From the NCBI GenBank assembly GCA_027484835.1, contig JAIXSF010000423.1:1-33583 (forward strand): DNA of 33,583 nt, in the 5' to 3' direction. Source of the DNA: Rhizobiaceae bacterium. Its GTDB lineage: Bacteria; Pseudomonadota; Alphaproteobacteria; Rhizobiales; Rhizobiaceae. Below, piece after piece: positions 8,363 to 17,026 of the stretch; positions within the stretch are counted from its first letter, which is position 1; every line of letters begins with the position of its first letter. The notes under the pieces are model-generated. The model did not search any database and was not told where the DNA came from. It saw only the letters and a program-made list of their open reading frames with translations. Position numbers and translations under genes: made by a program.

Positions 8363-9322
8363 ATGGCCCTGCCGTCGATCCTGAAAGACAATCTGAGGCT
8401 CCCCGTCGTTGCCTCGCCGCTCTTCATCATATCACATCCGAAGCTGACGCTTGCGCAATGCAAGGCGGGCATTGTGGGCGCTTTTCCGGCGCTCAATGCC
8501 CGACCGGAAGCGCAGCTCGACGAGTGGCTGGCGGAGATCACCGAGGATCTCGCCTCTTATAATGCGAAGAACCCCGATCGTCCTGCAGCGCCCTTTGCCG
8601 TAAACCAGATCGTGCACATGTCGAACAAGCGGCTCGAACACGATCTGATGATGTGCGTGAAGTACAAGGTGCCAATCGTGATTTCTTCGCTGGGCGCTGT
8701 GCCGGAAGTGAATGCTGCCGTGCACTCCTATGGCGGCATCGTGCTGCATGACGTGATCAACAACCGTCACGCCAATTCGGCAATCCGCAAGGGCGCCGAC
8801 GGCCTGATTGCGGTTGCGACGGGCGCTGGCGGCCACGCGGGTACTCTGTCGCCCTTCGCACTCGTCCAGGAAATCCGCGAATGGTTCGACGGCCCACTGC
8901 TTCTGGCGGGGGCGATCGCCAATGGGGGTGCCGTGCTGGCAGCACAAGCCATGGGTGCCGACATGGCCTATATCGGCTCGCCCTTCATCGCGACTGAAGA
9001 GGCGCGCGCGTCCGACGAGTACAAGCAGGCGATCGTCGACGCCCATGCCAATGACATTGTCTATTCCAACTACTTCACCGGCATCCATGGCAACTATCTG
9101 AAGCCGTCGATCATTGCTGCCGGCATGGATCCCGACAACCTTCCCGTGGCCGATCCCTCGAAGATGGACTTCGACAAGGCAACCACAGGCGCCAAGGCCT
9201 GGAAGGATATCTGGGGCTGTGGCCAGGGCATCGGAGCGGTCAAGGCCGTGGAACCCGTGGCTTCCGTCGTCGATCGGCTTGAGCGCGAGTATTTGCACGC
9301 AAAAAAGGCGATTTGCGGCTGA
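8363..9322 (+). CDS. Nitronate monooxygenase family protein (FMN-dependent TIM barrel)
   Basis: A 319-residue member of the nitronate monooxygenase / 2-nitropropane dioxygenase family, which oxidise alkyl nitronates using FMN. The N-terminal strand LPVVASPLFIISHPKLTLAQCKAGIVGAFP is typical. VATGAGGHAG (151-160) carries the His (158) aligned with the catalytic base, and LAGAIANGGAVLAAQAMGADMAYIGSPFIAT (181-211) is the FMN phosphate-binding region. The start is fixed by GGAGGTG just upstream of ATG 8363. The actual substrate is unknown; related proteins include enoyl-ACP reductase II-like flavoproteins. The upstream palindromes shared with fadD hint at a link with acyl-CoA metabolism (inference). 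Confidence 0.9.
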   Translation: MALPSILKDNLRLPVVASPLFIISHPKLTLAQCKAGIVGAFPALNARPEAQLDEWLAEITEDLASYNAKNPDRPAAPFAVNQIVHMSNKRLEHDLMMCVKYKVPIVISSLGAVPEVNAAVHSYGGIVLHDVINNRHANSAIRKGADGLIAVATGAGGHAGTLSPFALVQEIREWFDGPLLLAGAIANGGAVLAAQAMGADMAYIGSPFIATEEARASDEYKQAIVDAHANDIVYSNYFTGIHGNYLKPSIIAAGMDPDNLPVADPSKMDFDKATTGAKAWKDIWGCGQGIGAVKAVEPVASVVDRLEREYLHAKKAICG

Positions 9323-9338
9323 GCCCAGCGCTGATAGC

Positions 9339-9365
9339 GTCCCCGCAGAATCGTTTTGCGGGGAC
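9339..9365 (+). promoter_or_regulatory. Stem-loop ahead of the DUF1176 gene covering its ribosome site
   Basis: Bases 9339-9347 (GTCCCCGCA) pair perfectly with 9357-9365 (TGCGGGGAC) around a nine-base loop. The right arm contains the only purine-rich tract (GGGGA) before ATG 9372. The same hairpin begins 16 bases after the nitronate monooxygenase stop, so it could also end that transcript, although no T-run follows. Confidence 0.6.
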
Positions 9366-9371
9366 TACTTC

Positions 9372-10430
9372 ATGCATTCAAAACTGGGTCTCACCCTCGC
9401 CGTCCTCCTGGGCGGCAGCCTTTCTGCCGTAGCCGATGACGGCGCCTACAAGGAATTCAAGGCCTGGCAGGTCTCCTGCAGCCAGACACAATCCTGCAGC
9501 ATGCGCCAGTATATCGCCGATAGCCCGCTGTCGGGCTTCGAACTGCAGCGCCGCGGCGGGCCCGAGACGCCGGTCTCGCTGGTGCTTTCGGCCAGCGACA
9601 GCGCGATCACTGCAGATGCAGACGGCCTTGAAGTCGTCCTCTCCATAGATGGTGGCCAGCCGTTGACGATCTCCGGCGATGACATGACCGTCGACACCAC
9701 CAGCAGCACCCTTACCCTCAGCGGCGACTTTATCAGCAACGGCCTCATCGACAGTCTGAAGAACGGCACCACCGCCGCTGTCCAGATCAAAGCCGGCGAA
9801 ACCAGCGTTTCCGTGGAGGTGCCGCTTGCCGGCGCAGCCGCCAGCCTGCTGTTCATCGACGAATATCAGAAGCGCGTCGGCCACACGGATGCCCTCAGCG
9901 CCAAGGGCGACAAAGCGCCCAATCCGCCGCTGCCGATCAAGGACATCCGGACGATTGCGGAACTGCCGGGCGCGATCCGCGCGCAGTTCCAAGAAGGCGG
10001 AGCCTGCGCCGACACGGAACCGCTGATGCTGGAGGGTAATGCCATGTCGCATACGCTCGACGAAAACACGACGCTGTATGTGACCCCCTGTGGCTCGACC
10101 GGTGCTTACAACGCGCCCTTCCAGGCCTTCATCGATTCATTCGACATGGTGACGACACTCGCATTCCCAGCAATGCTCGACGGCGCACCGAGCGCCACGC
10201 CTCAGGCCTTCAACCTCAGCTACGACTACGAGACAAAGACCTTCTCGTCGTTCTTCAAGGGTCGTGGCATTGGAGACTGCGGCACCTTCAGCAAGTGGAA
10301 ATTCGGCGAAGGGTCCATGGGCACGCAACTGGTGCTCGTCGAGGAAACTTTCCGCGACTGCCCGGCGGAGTTCAGCGAGAACGAAACCATTGATCCGTCC
10401 GAGTGGCCGAAGACCTGGCCGATCAAGTAA
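9372..10430 (+). CDS. Exported DUF1176 family protein
   Basis: A 352-residue secreted protein of unknown function. The signal peptide is about residues 1-21 (MHSKLGLTLAVLLGGSLSAVA, cleaved before DDGAY). The first mature segment FKAWQVSCSQTQSCSMRQY resembles the opening of the IalB (invasion-associated locus B) domain. The remainder matches the DUF1176 pattern, with cysteine pairs spread along it (GACADTEP, VTPCGST, GIGDCGTF, FRDCPAEF) that suggest disulfides in the periplasm. The start follows GGGGA seven bases upstream. It is co-directional with the nitronate monooxygenase gene, 49 bases away, and they may be co-transcribed. The family name is from recognition, not a search. Confidence 0.85.
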   Translation: MHSKLGLTLAVLLGGSLSAVADDGAYKEFKAWQVSCSQTQSCSMRQYIADSPLSGFELQRRGGPETPVSLVLSASDSAITADADGLEVVLSIDGGQPLTISGDDMTVDTTSSTLTLSGDFISNGLIDSLKNGTTAAVQIKAGETSVSVEVPLAGAAASLLFIDEYQKRVGHTDALSAKGDKAPNPPLPIKDIRTIAELPGAIRAQFQEGGACADTEPLMLEGNAMSHTLDENTTLYVTPCGSTGAYNAPFQAFIDSFDMVTTLAFPAMLDGAPSATPQAFNLSYDYETKTFSSFFKGRGIGDCGTFSKWKFGEGSMGTQLVLVEETFRDCPAEFSENETIDPSEWPKTWPIK

Positions 10431-10552
10431 GAGCGCAACATGCGCGGTGGCTGCGGATTTTTTCCGTGGCCACCGAAATCCGTCTTGAAATCAGCAGGCA
10501 ATGCCTGTATCAGCCCCTCACCAAATGCGACGGGCATATACCGTTTGCATGG

Positions 10553-10628
10553 GCCGCTTTAGCTCAGGTGGTAGAGCACATCATTCGTAATGATGGGGTC
10601 GCAGGTTCGAGTCCTGCAAGCGGCACCA
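10553..10628 (+). tRNA. tRNA-Thr (anticodon CGU)
   Basis: A complete cloverleaf of 76 nt. Acceptor GCCGCTT (10553-10559) pairs with AAGCGGC (10618-10624); the discriminator is A and CCA is encoded (10626-10628). The anticodon stem CATCA/TGATG encloses loop TTCGTAA with anticodon CGT at 10586-10588. The T-arm GCAGG-TTCGAGT-CCTGC is canonical. It decodes ACG. Confidence 0.97.
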
Positions 10629-10804
10629 TTTTCCAAGCCAGTTTTACCGAGTTTCTCTTTCCCGCATCCGTTATCTGTGCCATGAGCGCCATCGGGCGCG
10701 AGTGCCGTAAACTTTAGTACGGGCTCGGGCGGGTTGATTGACGTCTCTCCTGCTGCAGCGCGATTACGCTGCCGTCCAAATTTCCATTCCTCTGCATTTT
10801 GTGC

Positions 10805-10835
10805 ATAAAAAAGGGCCCCGCATTGCGAGGCCCTT
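10805..10835 (-). terminator. Intrinsic terminator of the PRC-barrel gene
   Basis: Bases 10811-10817 (AAGGGCC) pair with 10829-10835 (GGCCCTT). On the minus strand the stem is followed by a run of six T residues (10807-10812 on the + strand are A). It lies 26 bases beyond the stop of the minus-strand PRC-barrel gene. Confidence 0.85.
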
Positions 10836-10860
10836 CGATCGTCATAGGGTCGGCGGCACG

Positions 10861-11256
10861 TCAGATCCAGTAGGGCGGGACACCATAGTAGTCGTAGACC
10901 GAACGGCCGTTGTTTCGATACCAGTCCCCACCGTCGTCCTTGTAGCGGGGTGCGGCCTCGACCTGCTCCTTGGTGAGATCGATGCGATAGCCGTCGAGGC
11001 TTTCGTCATAGGTGAGCTTCTCCCAGGGGAGCGGGTAGTAGTCGTCGCCAATGCCCCAGAAGCCGCCGAAGCTCAGGACGGCGTAGGCGACACGGCCGCC
11101 ACGCTTTTCCAAGATGATGCGCTGGATGGAACCGATGCGCTCGGCATCACGGCCATAAACGGCGGTTCCTTCAACCTTGTCGCTGGCGATCAGGCTTGCG
11201 GTATCCTTGACATAGGGATCCTGGCCGGCGACGGCGGTTCGATTTTCCTGCAACAT
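10861..11256 (-). CDS. PRC-barrel domain protein
   Basis: A 131-residue soluble protein. A PRC-barrel domain covers about residues 18-100. Family signatures are SLIASDKVEGTAVYGRDAERIGSIQRIILEKRGGRVAYAVLSFGGFWGIGDDYYPLPWEKL, quoted here only as broken segments: VYGRDAERIGSI near 34-45 and FGGFWGIGDDYYPLPW near 63-78. The C-terminal tail is rich in Tyr and Trp (RYKDDGGDWYRNN... YYGVPPYWI). The start is supported by AAGGAGG eight bases upstream. It stands alone with its own terminator. PRC-barrel proteins of this type in alphaproteobacteria are often stress-related and bind RNA or other proteins; no specific role can be read from this sequence. Confidence 0.9.
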   Translation of the reverse strand: MLQENRTAVAGQDPYVKDTASLIASDKVEGTAVYGRDAERIGSIQRIILEKRGGRVAYAVLSFGGFWGIGDDYYPLPWEKLTYDESLDGYRIDLTKEQVEAAPRYKDDGGDWYRNNGRSVYDYYGVPPYWI

Positions 11257-11348
11257 GGGTTGCCTCCTTCGTCGTTGTAGATGAGGAGGTAACGGCAGCG
11301 CAGCGGCTTGGTTCCGTTGATAGAGCCGATGATGCGCGGGAGAGAATG

Positions 11349-11364
11349 TTGACGTTTACGTCAA
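11349..11364. promoter_or_regulatory. 16-bp palindromic operator candidate upstream of fadD
   Basis: TTGACGTTTACGTCAA has perfect TTGACGT/ACGTCAA half-sites around a TT centre. It contains a -35-like TTGACG and is followed by TATATA at 11368-11373, 119 bases before the fadD ATG. A 14-of-16 copy occurs before the nitronate monooxygenase gene (8322-8337). The shape is that of a MerR-family LiuR-like site. Confidence 0.55.
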
Positions 11365-11482
11365 GGTTATATAGCCTTTGATCACTTGCACTGCCGGGGC
11401 GAAGGCATAAGCTCTGGGGACCTGAGGAGGAATCGGTCCCTGCACAGGCGTGCAGACAACGAAGCGTTTCGGGAGGAACACA

Positions 11483-13189
11483 ATGACGGAAACTATGAGC
11501 CGCCTCAGCGGCCGCGCCGCCGAGAAGATCTGGGTGAACTCCTATCCGGCCTCCGTGCCGGCCGAGATCGCGCCGCATGCCCACGCTTCCCTCGGCGCCC
11601 TGTTCGAAGCGAGCTGCGCCAAGTTCGCCGATCGGCTGGCCTTTTCGAGCATGGGTCGCGGCATGACCTTCCGCGAGCTCGAGCAGCAATCCCGCAAGGT
11701 CGGCGCCTGGCTGCAATCGAAGGGACTGGTTAAGGGTGATCGCGTTGCCGTGATGACGCCGAACATCCTGCAGAACCCTGTCGCCGTCTACGGCATCCTG
11801 CGCGCCGGGATGATCGTCGTGAACGTCAATCCGCTCTATACACCGCGCGAACTGGAGCATCAGCTCAAGGATTCCGGCGCCAAGGCGATCGTGGTTCTCG
11901 AAAACTTTGCTCATACGGTGGAACAGGTCGTTGCCCGCACGGACGTCAAACATGTCGTCGTCTGCGCGATGGGGGATATGCTGGGCCTGAAGGGCCACAT
12001 CGTCAATCTCGTCGTGCGCAAGGTGAAGAAGCTCGTGCCCGCCTGGTCGATCCCGGGTCATACCGGTTTCAAGGCGATGCTGGCACAGGGCGAGAAGCTG
12101 TCATTGAAGCCGGTTGATGTGGCATCCAGCGACGTCGCCTTCCTGCAGTATACAGGCGGCACCACCGGCGTTTCCAAGGGCGCGACGCTGACGCATGCCA
12201 ATCTCCTGTCCAACAAGCAGCAGATCGCGCTCTGGCTGGAAGCAGCCTTCGCAGGAAAGTCGCGTCCCGACGTGCTGAACTTCGTCTGCGCGCTGCCGCT
12301 CTACCATATCTTCGCGCTGACGGTGAATTCACTGATGGGGATCGCGCTTGGCGGTCATAACCTTCTCATTGCCAATCCGCGTGATATTCCGGCCTTCATC
12401 AAGGAGCTGCAGAGCTTCAAGGCGCATGTCTTCCCCGGCCTCAACACGCTGTTCAACGCGATGATGAACAACCCGGAATTCAAGAAGATCGACTTCTCCT
12501 CGCTGATGCTGGTTCTAGGCGGCGGCATGGCGATCCAGCGGCCGGTCGCCGAGCGCTGGCTCGACATGACGGGCCGTCCGATCACCGAGGGCTACGGCCT
12601 GTCCGAGACCTCGCCGGTAGCGACCGTCAACCGTCTCGACGTGCGCGAATTCACCGGGATGATCGGCCTGCCGCTTCCCTCGACCGATATCGAGATCCGT
12701 GACGAGGACGGCAACACGCTGCCGGTCGGCGAAGTTGGCGAAATCTGTATCCGTGGCCCGCAGGTCATGGCTGGCTACTGGCAGCGCCCGGAAGAGACGG
12801 CGAAGGTGATGAGCGAGGACGGCTTCTTCCGCTCCGGCGATATGGGCCTGATGGACGAACGCGGCTATGTGAAGATCGTCGACCGCAAGAAGGACATGAT
12901 CCTTGTATCGGGCTTCAACGTCTATCCGAACGAGATCGAGGAAGTGGCCGTCATGCATGCCGGCGTGCTCGAATGCGCAGCGGTCGGCGTGCCGGACGAG
13001 CATTCGGGCGAGGCGGTGAAGCTCTTCGTGGTGAAGAAGGACGAAAACCTCACCATCGACGAGCTGAAGGCGCATTGCGCAGCGAACCTCACCAATTACA
13101 AGCGGCCGCGCTACATCGAATTCCGTACCGAACTGCCGAAGACCAATGTCGGCAAGATCCTGCGGCGCGAGTTGCGCGACGGAAAATAA
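11483..13189 (+). CDS. fadD: Long-chain fatty acid--CoA ligase FadD
   Basis: A 568-residue ATP-dependent acyl-CoA synthetase that activates long-chain fatty acids for beta-oxidation. The AMP-binding P-loop QYTGGTTGVSKGAT is at about 222-235, and the ANL motif GYGLSET at about 370. The hinge region DRKKDMILVSGFNVYPNEIEEV starts near 467. The catalytic lysine lies in KTNVGKILRREL near the C-terminus (about 556). The start at 11483 follows GGGAGGA; an upstream in-frame ATG at 11450 lacks a ribosome site. It is monocistronic, with its own terminator downstream. In S. meliloti the gene beside pgi is fadD, known to affect swarming and motility; the shared position supports the symbol (recalled synteny). 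Confidence 0.94.
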   Translation: MTETMSRLSGRAAEKIWVNSYPASVPAEIAPHAHASLGALFEASCAKFADRLAFSSMGRGMTFRELEQQSRKVGAWLQSKGLVKGDRVAVMTPNILQNPVAVYGILRAGMIVVNVNPLYTPRELEHQLKDSGAKAIVVLENFAHTVEQVVARTDVKHVVVCAMGDMLGLKGHIVNLVVRKVKKLVPAWSIPGHTGFKAMLAQGEKLSLKPVDVASSDVAFLQYTGGTTGVSKGATLTHANLLSNKQQIALWLEAAFAGKSRPDVLNFVCALPLYHIFALTVNSLMGIALGGHNLLIANPRDIPAFIKELQSFKAHVFPGLNTLFNAMMNNPEFKKIDFSSLMLVLGGGMAIQRPVAERWLDMTGRPITEGYGLSETSPVATVNRLDVREFTGMIGLPLPSTDIEIRDEDGNTLPVGEVGEICIRGPQVMAGYWQRPEETAKVMSEDGFFRSGDMGLMDERGYVKIVDRKKDMILVSGFNVYPNEIEEVAVMHAGVLECAAVGVPDEHSGEAVKLFVVKKDENLTIDELKAHCAANLTNYKRPRYIEFRTELPKTNVGKILRRELRDGK

Positions 13190-13198
13190 ATCGATTTA
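13187..13198. repeat. AATCGATT-centred palindrome at the end of fadD
   Basis: TAAATCGATTTA is a perfect 12-bp palindrome that includes the fadD stop codon. Its core AATCGATTTAAA (13189-13200) recurs exactly at 15952-15963, in front of the PfkB kinase gene. The AT-rich block stands out in GC-rich surroundings. Confidence 0.5.
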
Positions 13199-13203
13199 AA
13201 TTT

Positions 13204-13231
13204 GGGGAGGCTTCGGCCTCCCCTTCGTCTT
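13204..13231 (+). terminator. Intrinsic terminator after fadD
   Basis: GGGGAGGC (13204-13211) pairs with GCCTCCCC (13216-13223) across a TTCG tetraloop, followed by the T-rich TTCGTCTT. It starts 15 bases after the fadD stop. Confidence 0.85.
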
Positions 13232-13291
13232 GATCCCGTCTCAAGTCGCCACTAAGGTCCCCGGCATCATCGTCGAACCAGGGACATTCCG

Positions 13292-14920
13292 ATGCAATCC
13301 ATCATCGACACGCTGACGAGCACGGTCGCCGCCACCCATGCCGAAGACCTGCGCGCCGCCTTTGTCGCAGATCCGCAGCGCTTCAGCCGCTTTTCTGCTT
13401 CGCTCGACGACTTGTTGATGGATTATTCCAAATGCGCCGTGAATGACGAAGTGCTCGACCAACTCGAGCAGCTGATGAAAACGGCTGGCGTCGCCGAGAA
13501 GCGCGACGAAATGTTCTCCGGCGCACCGATCAACTTTACCGAAGGTCGCGCCGTTCTGCATACAGCCTTGCGCAACCGCTCGAACCGCCCGGTCATCGTC
13601 GATGGCCGTGACGTCATGCCTGACGTCAATGGTGTGCTCGAGGCCATGGGTGCCTTTGCTGACGGCATCCGCTCCGGCGAGATGAAGGGGGCAACCGGCA
13701 AGGCGATCACCGATGTCGTCAATATCGGTATCGGCGGCTCCGATCTTGGCCCCGTCATGGCAACGCTTGCGCTCGCCCCCTTCCATGACGGTCCGCGCCT
13801 GCATTTCGTCTCCAATATCGACGGCGCGCATATCGCCGACACGTTGAAGACGCTGGCTGCCGAGACCACCCTCTTCATTGTCGCCTCGAAAACCTTCACG
13901 ACGATTGAGACGATGACCAACGCCCAGACGGCGCGCGCCTTCATCGCCGATGCGCTGGGGGAAGCGGCTGTCGGTCATCATTTCTGCGCCGTCTCGACCG
14001 CGCTCGACAAGGTCGCGGCCTTCGGCATCGATGCATCCCGCGTCTTCGGTTTCTGGGATTGGGTGGGCGGACGCTACTCCATCTGGTCGGCCATCGGCCT
14101 GCCTTTGATGATCGCAATCGGGCCTGACAATTTCGGCGACTTCCTTGCCGGCGGCCATGCGATGGACGAGCATTTCCGCAATGCCCCCTTCCGGCAGAAC
14201 CTGCCGATGCTGCTCGGCGCGCTCGGCGTCTATCACCGCAATGTCCTGAACTATGCGACACGGGCGATCCTGCCCTATGACCAGCGGCTGTCACGCTTCC
14301 CGGCATATCTGCAGCAGCTTGACATGGAATCGAACGGCAAGAGCGTGACGATCGACGGCAAGCCGGTCCAAGGCGCGTCCGGCCCCGTCGTCTGGGGCGA
14401 GCCCGGCACCAATGGCCAGCACGCCTTCTACCAGCTCATCCACCAGGGCACGAGCGTCATCCCGGCCGAATTCCTGATCGCCGCCAACGGCTTCGAGCCG
14501 GAGCTGCGCCACCAGCATGAACTCTTGATCGCCAATTGCCTGGCGCAGTCGGAAGCGCTGATGAAGGGCCGCACGCTGGCAGAAGCCAAGAGCCAGCTGA
14601 CCGCCAAGGGCGTGTCGGACGAGGAAGCCGATTTCCTCGCTCCGCACCGCGTCTTCTCCGGCAACCGCCCGTCGATCACCTTCGTCTACGAGCAGCTGAC
14701 CCCCTATACACTCGGGCGCCTGATCGCGCTCTACGAACACCGCGTCTTCGTCGAAGGCGTCGTCTTCCGCATCAATTCCTTCGACCAGTGGGGCGTGGAG
14801 CTCGGCAAGGAACTGGCGACGGGGCTTTTGCCGGTCGTGCAGGGCAAGGTCGCGGCGACCGGGCATGACAGCTCGACGGCGGGATTGGTGTCGGCGCTGG
14901 CGGAACGGCGACAGGGTTAA
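13292..14920 (+). CDS. pgi: Glucose-6-phosphate isomerase
   Basis: A 542-residue enzyme interconverting glucose 6-phosphate and fructose 6-phosphate, of normal length for the bacterial family. Hallmarks are [12 protein letters not shown] (about 147-158), the phosphate-binding [14 protein letters not shown] (about 199-212), and [13 protein letters not shown] (about 258-270). Next come the catalytic Glu region QLDMESNGK (about 345-353) and the catalytic His region [19 protein letters not shown] (about 369-387). The lysine-containing segment [11 protein letters not shown] is near 500-510. The start follows AGGGA upstream of ATG 13292. Together with the sugar kinase downstream and the frc fructose operon, it places fructose and hexose-phosphate conversion in this neighbourhood. 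A convergent terminator lies between it and that kinase gene. Confidence 0.97.
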   Translation: MQSIIDTLTSTVAATHAEDLRAAFVADPQRFSRFSASLDDLLMDYSKCAVNDEVLDQLEQLMKTAGVAEKRDEMFSGAPINFTEGRAVLHTALRNRSNRPVIVDGRDVMPDVNGVLEAMGAFADGIRSGEMKGATGKAITDVVNIGIGGSDLGPVMATLALAPFHDGPRLHFVSNIDGAHIADTLKTLAAETTLFIVASKTFTTIETMTNAQTARAFIADALGEAAVGHHFCAVSTALDKVAAFGIDASRVFGFWDWVGGRYSIWSAIGLPLMIAIGPDNFGDFLAGGHAMDEHFRNAPFRQNLPMLLGALGVYHRNVLNYATRAILPYDQRLSRFPAYLQQLDMESNGKSVTIDGKPVQGASGPVVWGEPGTNGQHAFYQLIHQGTSVIPAEFLIAANGFEPELRHQHELLIANCLAQSEALMKGRTLAEAKSQLTAKGVSDEEADFLAPHRVFSGNRPSITFVYEQLTPYTLGRLIALYEHRVFVEGVVFRINSFDQWGVELGKELATGLLPVVQGKVAATGHDSSTAGLVSALAERRQG

Positions 14921-14948
14921 GCTGCGGCCAGATATAGGCACATCAACA

Positions 14949-14977
14949 AAAGGCCAGGACATTCCCGGCCTTTCTCG
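14949..14977. terminator. Terminator between convergent pgi and sugar kinase genes
   Basis: AAAGGCC (14949-14955) pairs with GGCCTTT (14967-14973) around an 11-base loop that can pair partly. T residues follow on the + strand and A-rich sequence precedes it, so it can serve both directions. It lies 28 bases after pgi and about 25 after the kinase stop. Confidence 0.7.
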
Positions 14978-14999
14978 TTACCACCATTGGAGGGTTAAC

Positions 15000-15926
15000 T
15001 CAGAACCCAATCTCCGCCGCCGTCGGCGGATTGGCCCCTGCTCGTGATACGGTGACGGCGGCGGCCTTGGCGCCAACCGTCAGCGCCTCGCGCACGGCTT
15101 CTTCCGACAGCGTCGCGACCTTTTGCTTGGTCAGCAAACCTTGACGCTTCAGCGAGGCCAAGATGCCTGCATCAAAGGTGTCCCCGGCGCCGACGGTGTC
15201 GACGACTTCGACCTTGTTCGAGGGCACCGAGACTTTGAAATTGGCGGTGTAGGCTGTCGCCCCTTCCGCGCCCTTGGTCAGCACCACAAGCTTCGCGCCG
15301 CGCGTCAGCCAATAGGCGGCGCGTTCGTCCTGGGTGCCTGATAGCTCGAACCAGTCGAGATCCTCGTCGGAGAATTTCAGGATATCGGACATGTCTGCCA
15401 TGCGGGCTATGCGTGCCTGATGAACTGCCTTGTCCTTGATGAAGCCGGGGCGGATGTTGGGGTCGAGCGATATCACGCGGGTGTTGTGCTCGCGGGTCAT
15501 CAGCGCCTCATAGGTCGAGCCGCAGGGTTCCGGGATCAGGCTAATCGCGCCGAAATGCAGGGCCTCACAGCTGTCGTCCAGCGTCGGCAGATCGGCTTCC
15601 GTGATCATTCGGCCGGCCGTGTTTTCGTCATAGAACGCATAGGAAGCCTGGCCATTGGTCAGCTTGACCAGTGCGATCGTGCAGGGGCGCGAGAGCGTCG
15701 CACAATAGCTGTAATCGACGCCCGAGGATTTCAGCGTGTCGCGCAGGATGTCGCCCAGCATGTCGTCGGAGAGGCCGGTAAAGAAGCCGGTGTCGATACC
15801 CAAGCGCCCAAGTGCAATGGCGGTGTTGAAGATCGCGCCGCCGGCATAGGGCGAAAAAGCCCGCTCGCCCAGCGTTGTTTCGCGTGGCAACATGTCTATC
15901 AACGCTTCGCCGCAACACAGGATCAT
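15000..15926 (-). CDS. PfkB-family sugar kinase, probable fructokinase
   Basis: A 308-residue ribokinase-fold kinase, most likely converting fructose to fructose 6-phosphate. The N-terminal ILCCGEALIDMLP and YAGGAIFNTAIALGRLG (about 27-43) form the substrate-binding region. The C-terminal PfkB signature DTVGAGDTFDAG (243-254) supplies the catalytic base Asp252 and the anion hole. The start at 15926 is fixed by GGGAGGTCGAG next to the ATG; a longer reading to 15953 ignores this ribosome site. It is preceded by a LacI-type palindrome (15947-15964). Its position beside pgi, and a few genes from frcBCAK, fits fructose entering glycolysis through this kinase and Pgi. Sugar specificity cannot be proven from sequence. 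Confidence 0.88.
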   Translation of the reverse strand: MILCCGEALIDMLPRETTLGERAFSPYAGGAIFNTAIALGRLGIDTGFFTGLSDDMLGDILRDTLKSSGVDYSYCATLSRPCTIALVKLTNGQASYAFYDENTAGRMITEADLPTLDDSCEALHFGAISLIPEPCGSTYEALMTREHNTRVISLDPNIRPGFIKDKAVHQARIARMADMSDILKFSDEDLDWFELSGTQDERAAYWLTRGAKLVVLTKGAEGATAYTANFKVSVPSNKVEVVDTVGAGDTFDAGILASLKRQGLLTKQKVATLSEEAVREALTVGAKAAAVTVSRAGANPPTAAEIGF

Positions 15927-15946
15927 CTCGACCTCCCAAGGATTTC

Positions 15947-15964
15947 GTTTCAATCGATTTAAAC
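15947..15964. promoter_or_regulatory. LacI-type operator candidate upstream of the fructokinase gene
   Basis: GTTTCAATCGATTTAAAC is an 18-bp palindrome with one mismatched pair and a central AATCGATT, the usual LacI/GalR-family architecture (even symmetry with central CG). It is 21 bases upstream of the kinase ATG, so binding would repress it. Confidence 0.55.
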
Positions 15965-16004
15965 CAAGCCGCCCTGATTTTCCAGCACGACTTTGGGCAT
16001 TTGC

Positions 16005-16697
16005 TCAGGCGAGCGACGAAATCCCACCGTTGCGGCCAGACCAGGCGAGCGGCGCGTCGAGGAAGGCCTCGACCTCCGAAAGTGTCTTCTCGTCGAACAG
16101 CTTCTGTTCGCGGGCGACAGCAAGCACGTTGCGCCAGGTGGCGATGTAATGGAGCTTGACCTTGCCGTCTTCGAAGCGCTGTTCGGCTTCCGGGAAGATA
16201 CCGTAGAAGAACAGCGCGATGCCGTGGTCCACGACGCCGCCGGCTGCGCGGATTGCATCGATGAACTTGAACATGCTGCCGCCGGCCGTCGTCAGGTCCT
16301 CGATGACGAGAACGCGCGCACCTTCCGGCATATGACCTTCGATCTGGGCATTACGACCGTGGCCCTTCGGGGCCTTGCGGACATAGATCATCGGCAGGCC
16401 GAGGCGATCGGCGAGCAAAGCTGCGAAGGGAATGCCGGCCGTCTCGCCGCCGGCAATGCAGTCGAACTGCTCGAAGCCGGCATTGCGCATCAGCGTCGCT
16501 GCGGCAAAATCCATGACGGCGGAGCGAACGCGCGGATAGGACAGAAGTTTGCGGCAGTCGATGTAGACGGGGCTGCGCATACCAGACGACAGCTTGTAGG
16601 GCTCCGCCGCGTTGAAATGCACTGCCTTGATCTCCCAGAGCATCTTCGCCACGAGTTCAGCCATGACGGCGGGATCGGTGAAAGGGGTCTGGATCAT
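16005..16697 (-). CDS. pyrE: Orotate phosphoribosyltransferase
   Basis: A 230-residue enzyme that joins orotate to PRPP to give OMP in pyrimidine synthesis. The PRPP-binding motif [16 protein letters not shown] is at about 129-144. The substrate loop [17 protein letters not shown] lies at about 105-121, and [20 protein letters not shown] near 34-53 is typical of the alphaproteobacterial form. AGGAG seven bases before the ATG supports the start. It is on the same strand as pyrC, but separated from it by the small DUF3096 gene on the opposite strand, so the two pyr genes are separate transcription units. Length is normal for the family. Confidence 0.97.
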   Translation of the reverse strand: MIQTPFTDPAVMAELVAKMLWEIKAVHFNAAEPYKLSSGMRSPVYIDCRKLLSYPRVRSAVMDFAAATLMRNAGFEQFDCIAGGETAGIPFAALLADRLGLPMIYVRKAPKGHGRNAQIEGHMPEGARVLVIEDLTTAGGSMFKFIDAIRAAGGVVDHGIALFFYGIFPEAEQRFEDGKVKLHYIATWRNVLAVAREQKLFDEKTLSEVEAFLDAPLAWSGRNGGISSLA

Positions 16698-16827
16698 GGC
16701 TTTCTCCTGTCGAATTCGGTCAGAAGCGCAATAGCAGCAAGCCGCCCTGCCCGCCAGATGCGCCGTTCATGGAACAATCCCCGTCAGCAGATCTTTAGTG
16801 GTCGCCAACTCACAAAGGATCGCCCTC

Positions 16828-16983
16828 ATGGACAACGCTCTCCTCCTCCAGCCGCTCGTCGCGCTCATCGCCGGCATTCTCATCCTGATCATGCCGCGTC
16901 TGCTGAACTATGTCGTCGCGATCTACCTGATCGTCGTCGGTATCCTCGGCCTTTGGCCGCAGCTTGCCACGCTCGGGGGCTGA
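16828..16983 (+). CDS. Small DUF3096 membrane protein (51 aa)
   Basis: A 51-residue hydrophobic peptide, MDNALLLQPLVALIAGILIL followed by IMPRLLNYVVAIYLIVVGILGLWP, with two membrane segments (about 8-24 and 28-45) joined by a MPRLL turn. The pattern matches the DUF3096 family of tiny inner-membrane proteins of unknown function, common in Proteobacteria. AAGGA eight bases upstream sets the start at 16828; reading from 16798 adds ten residues without a ribosome site. It sits alone between pyrE and pyrC on the opposite strand and has a strong terminator downstream. Confidence 0.85.
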   Translation: MDNALLLQPLVALIAGILILIMPRLLNYVVAIYLIVVGILGLWPQLATLGG

Positions 16984-17026
16984 TGAGCGCAGAGATAGTC
17001 CGGACAAGTCCGGATGGTTGTCAGCA

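Noticed and set aside
10445-10475. Inverted repeat CGGTGGC/GCCACCG after the DUF1176 gene as a terminator
   Set aside because: The T-run lies in the loop, not after the stem, so it is not a standard intrinsic terminator.
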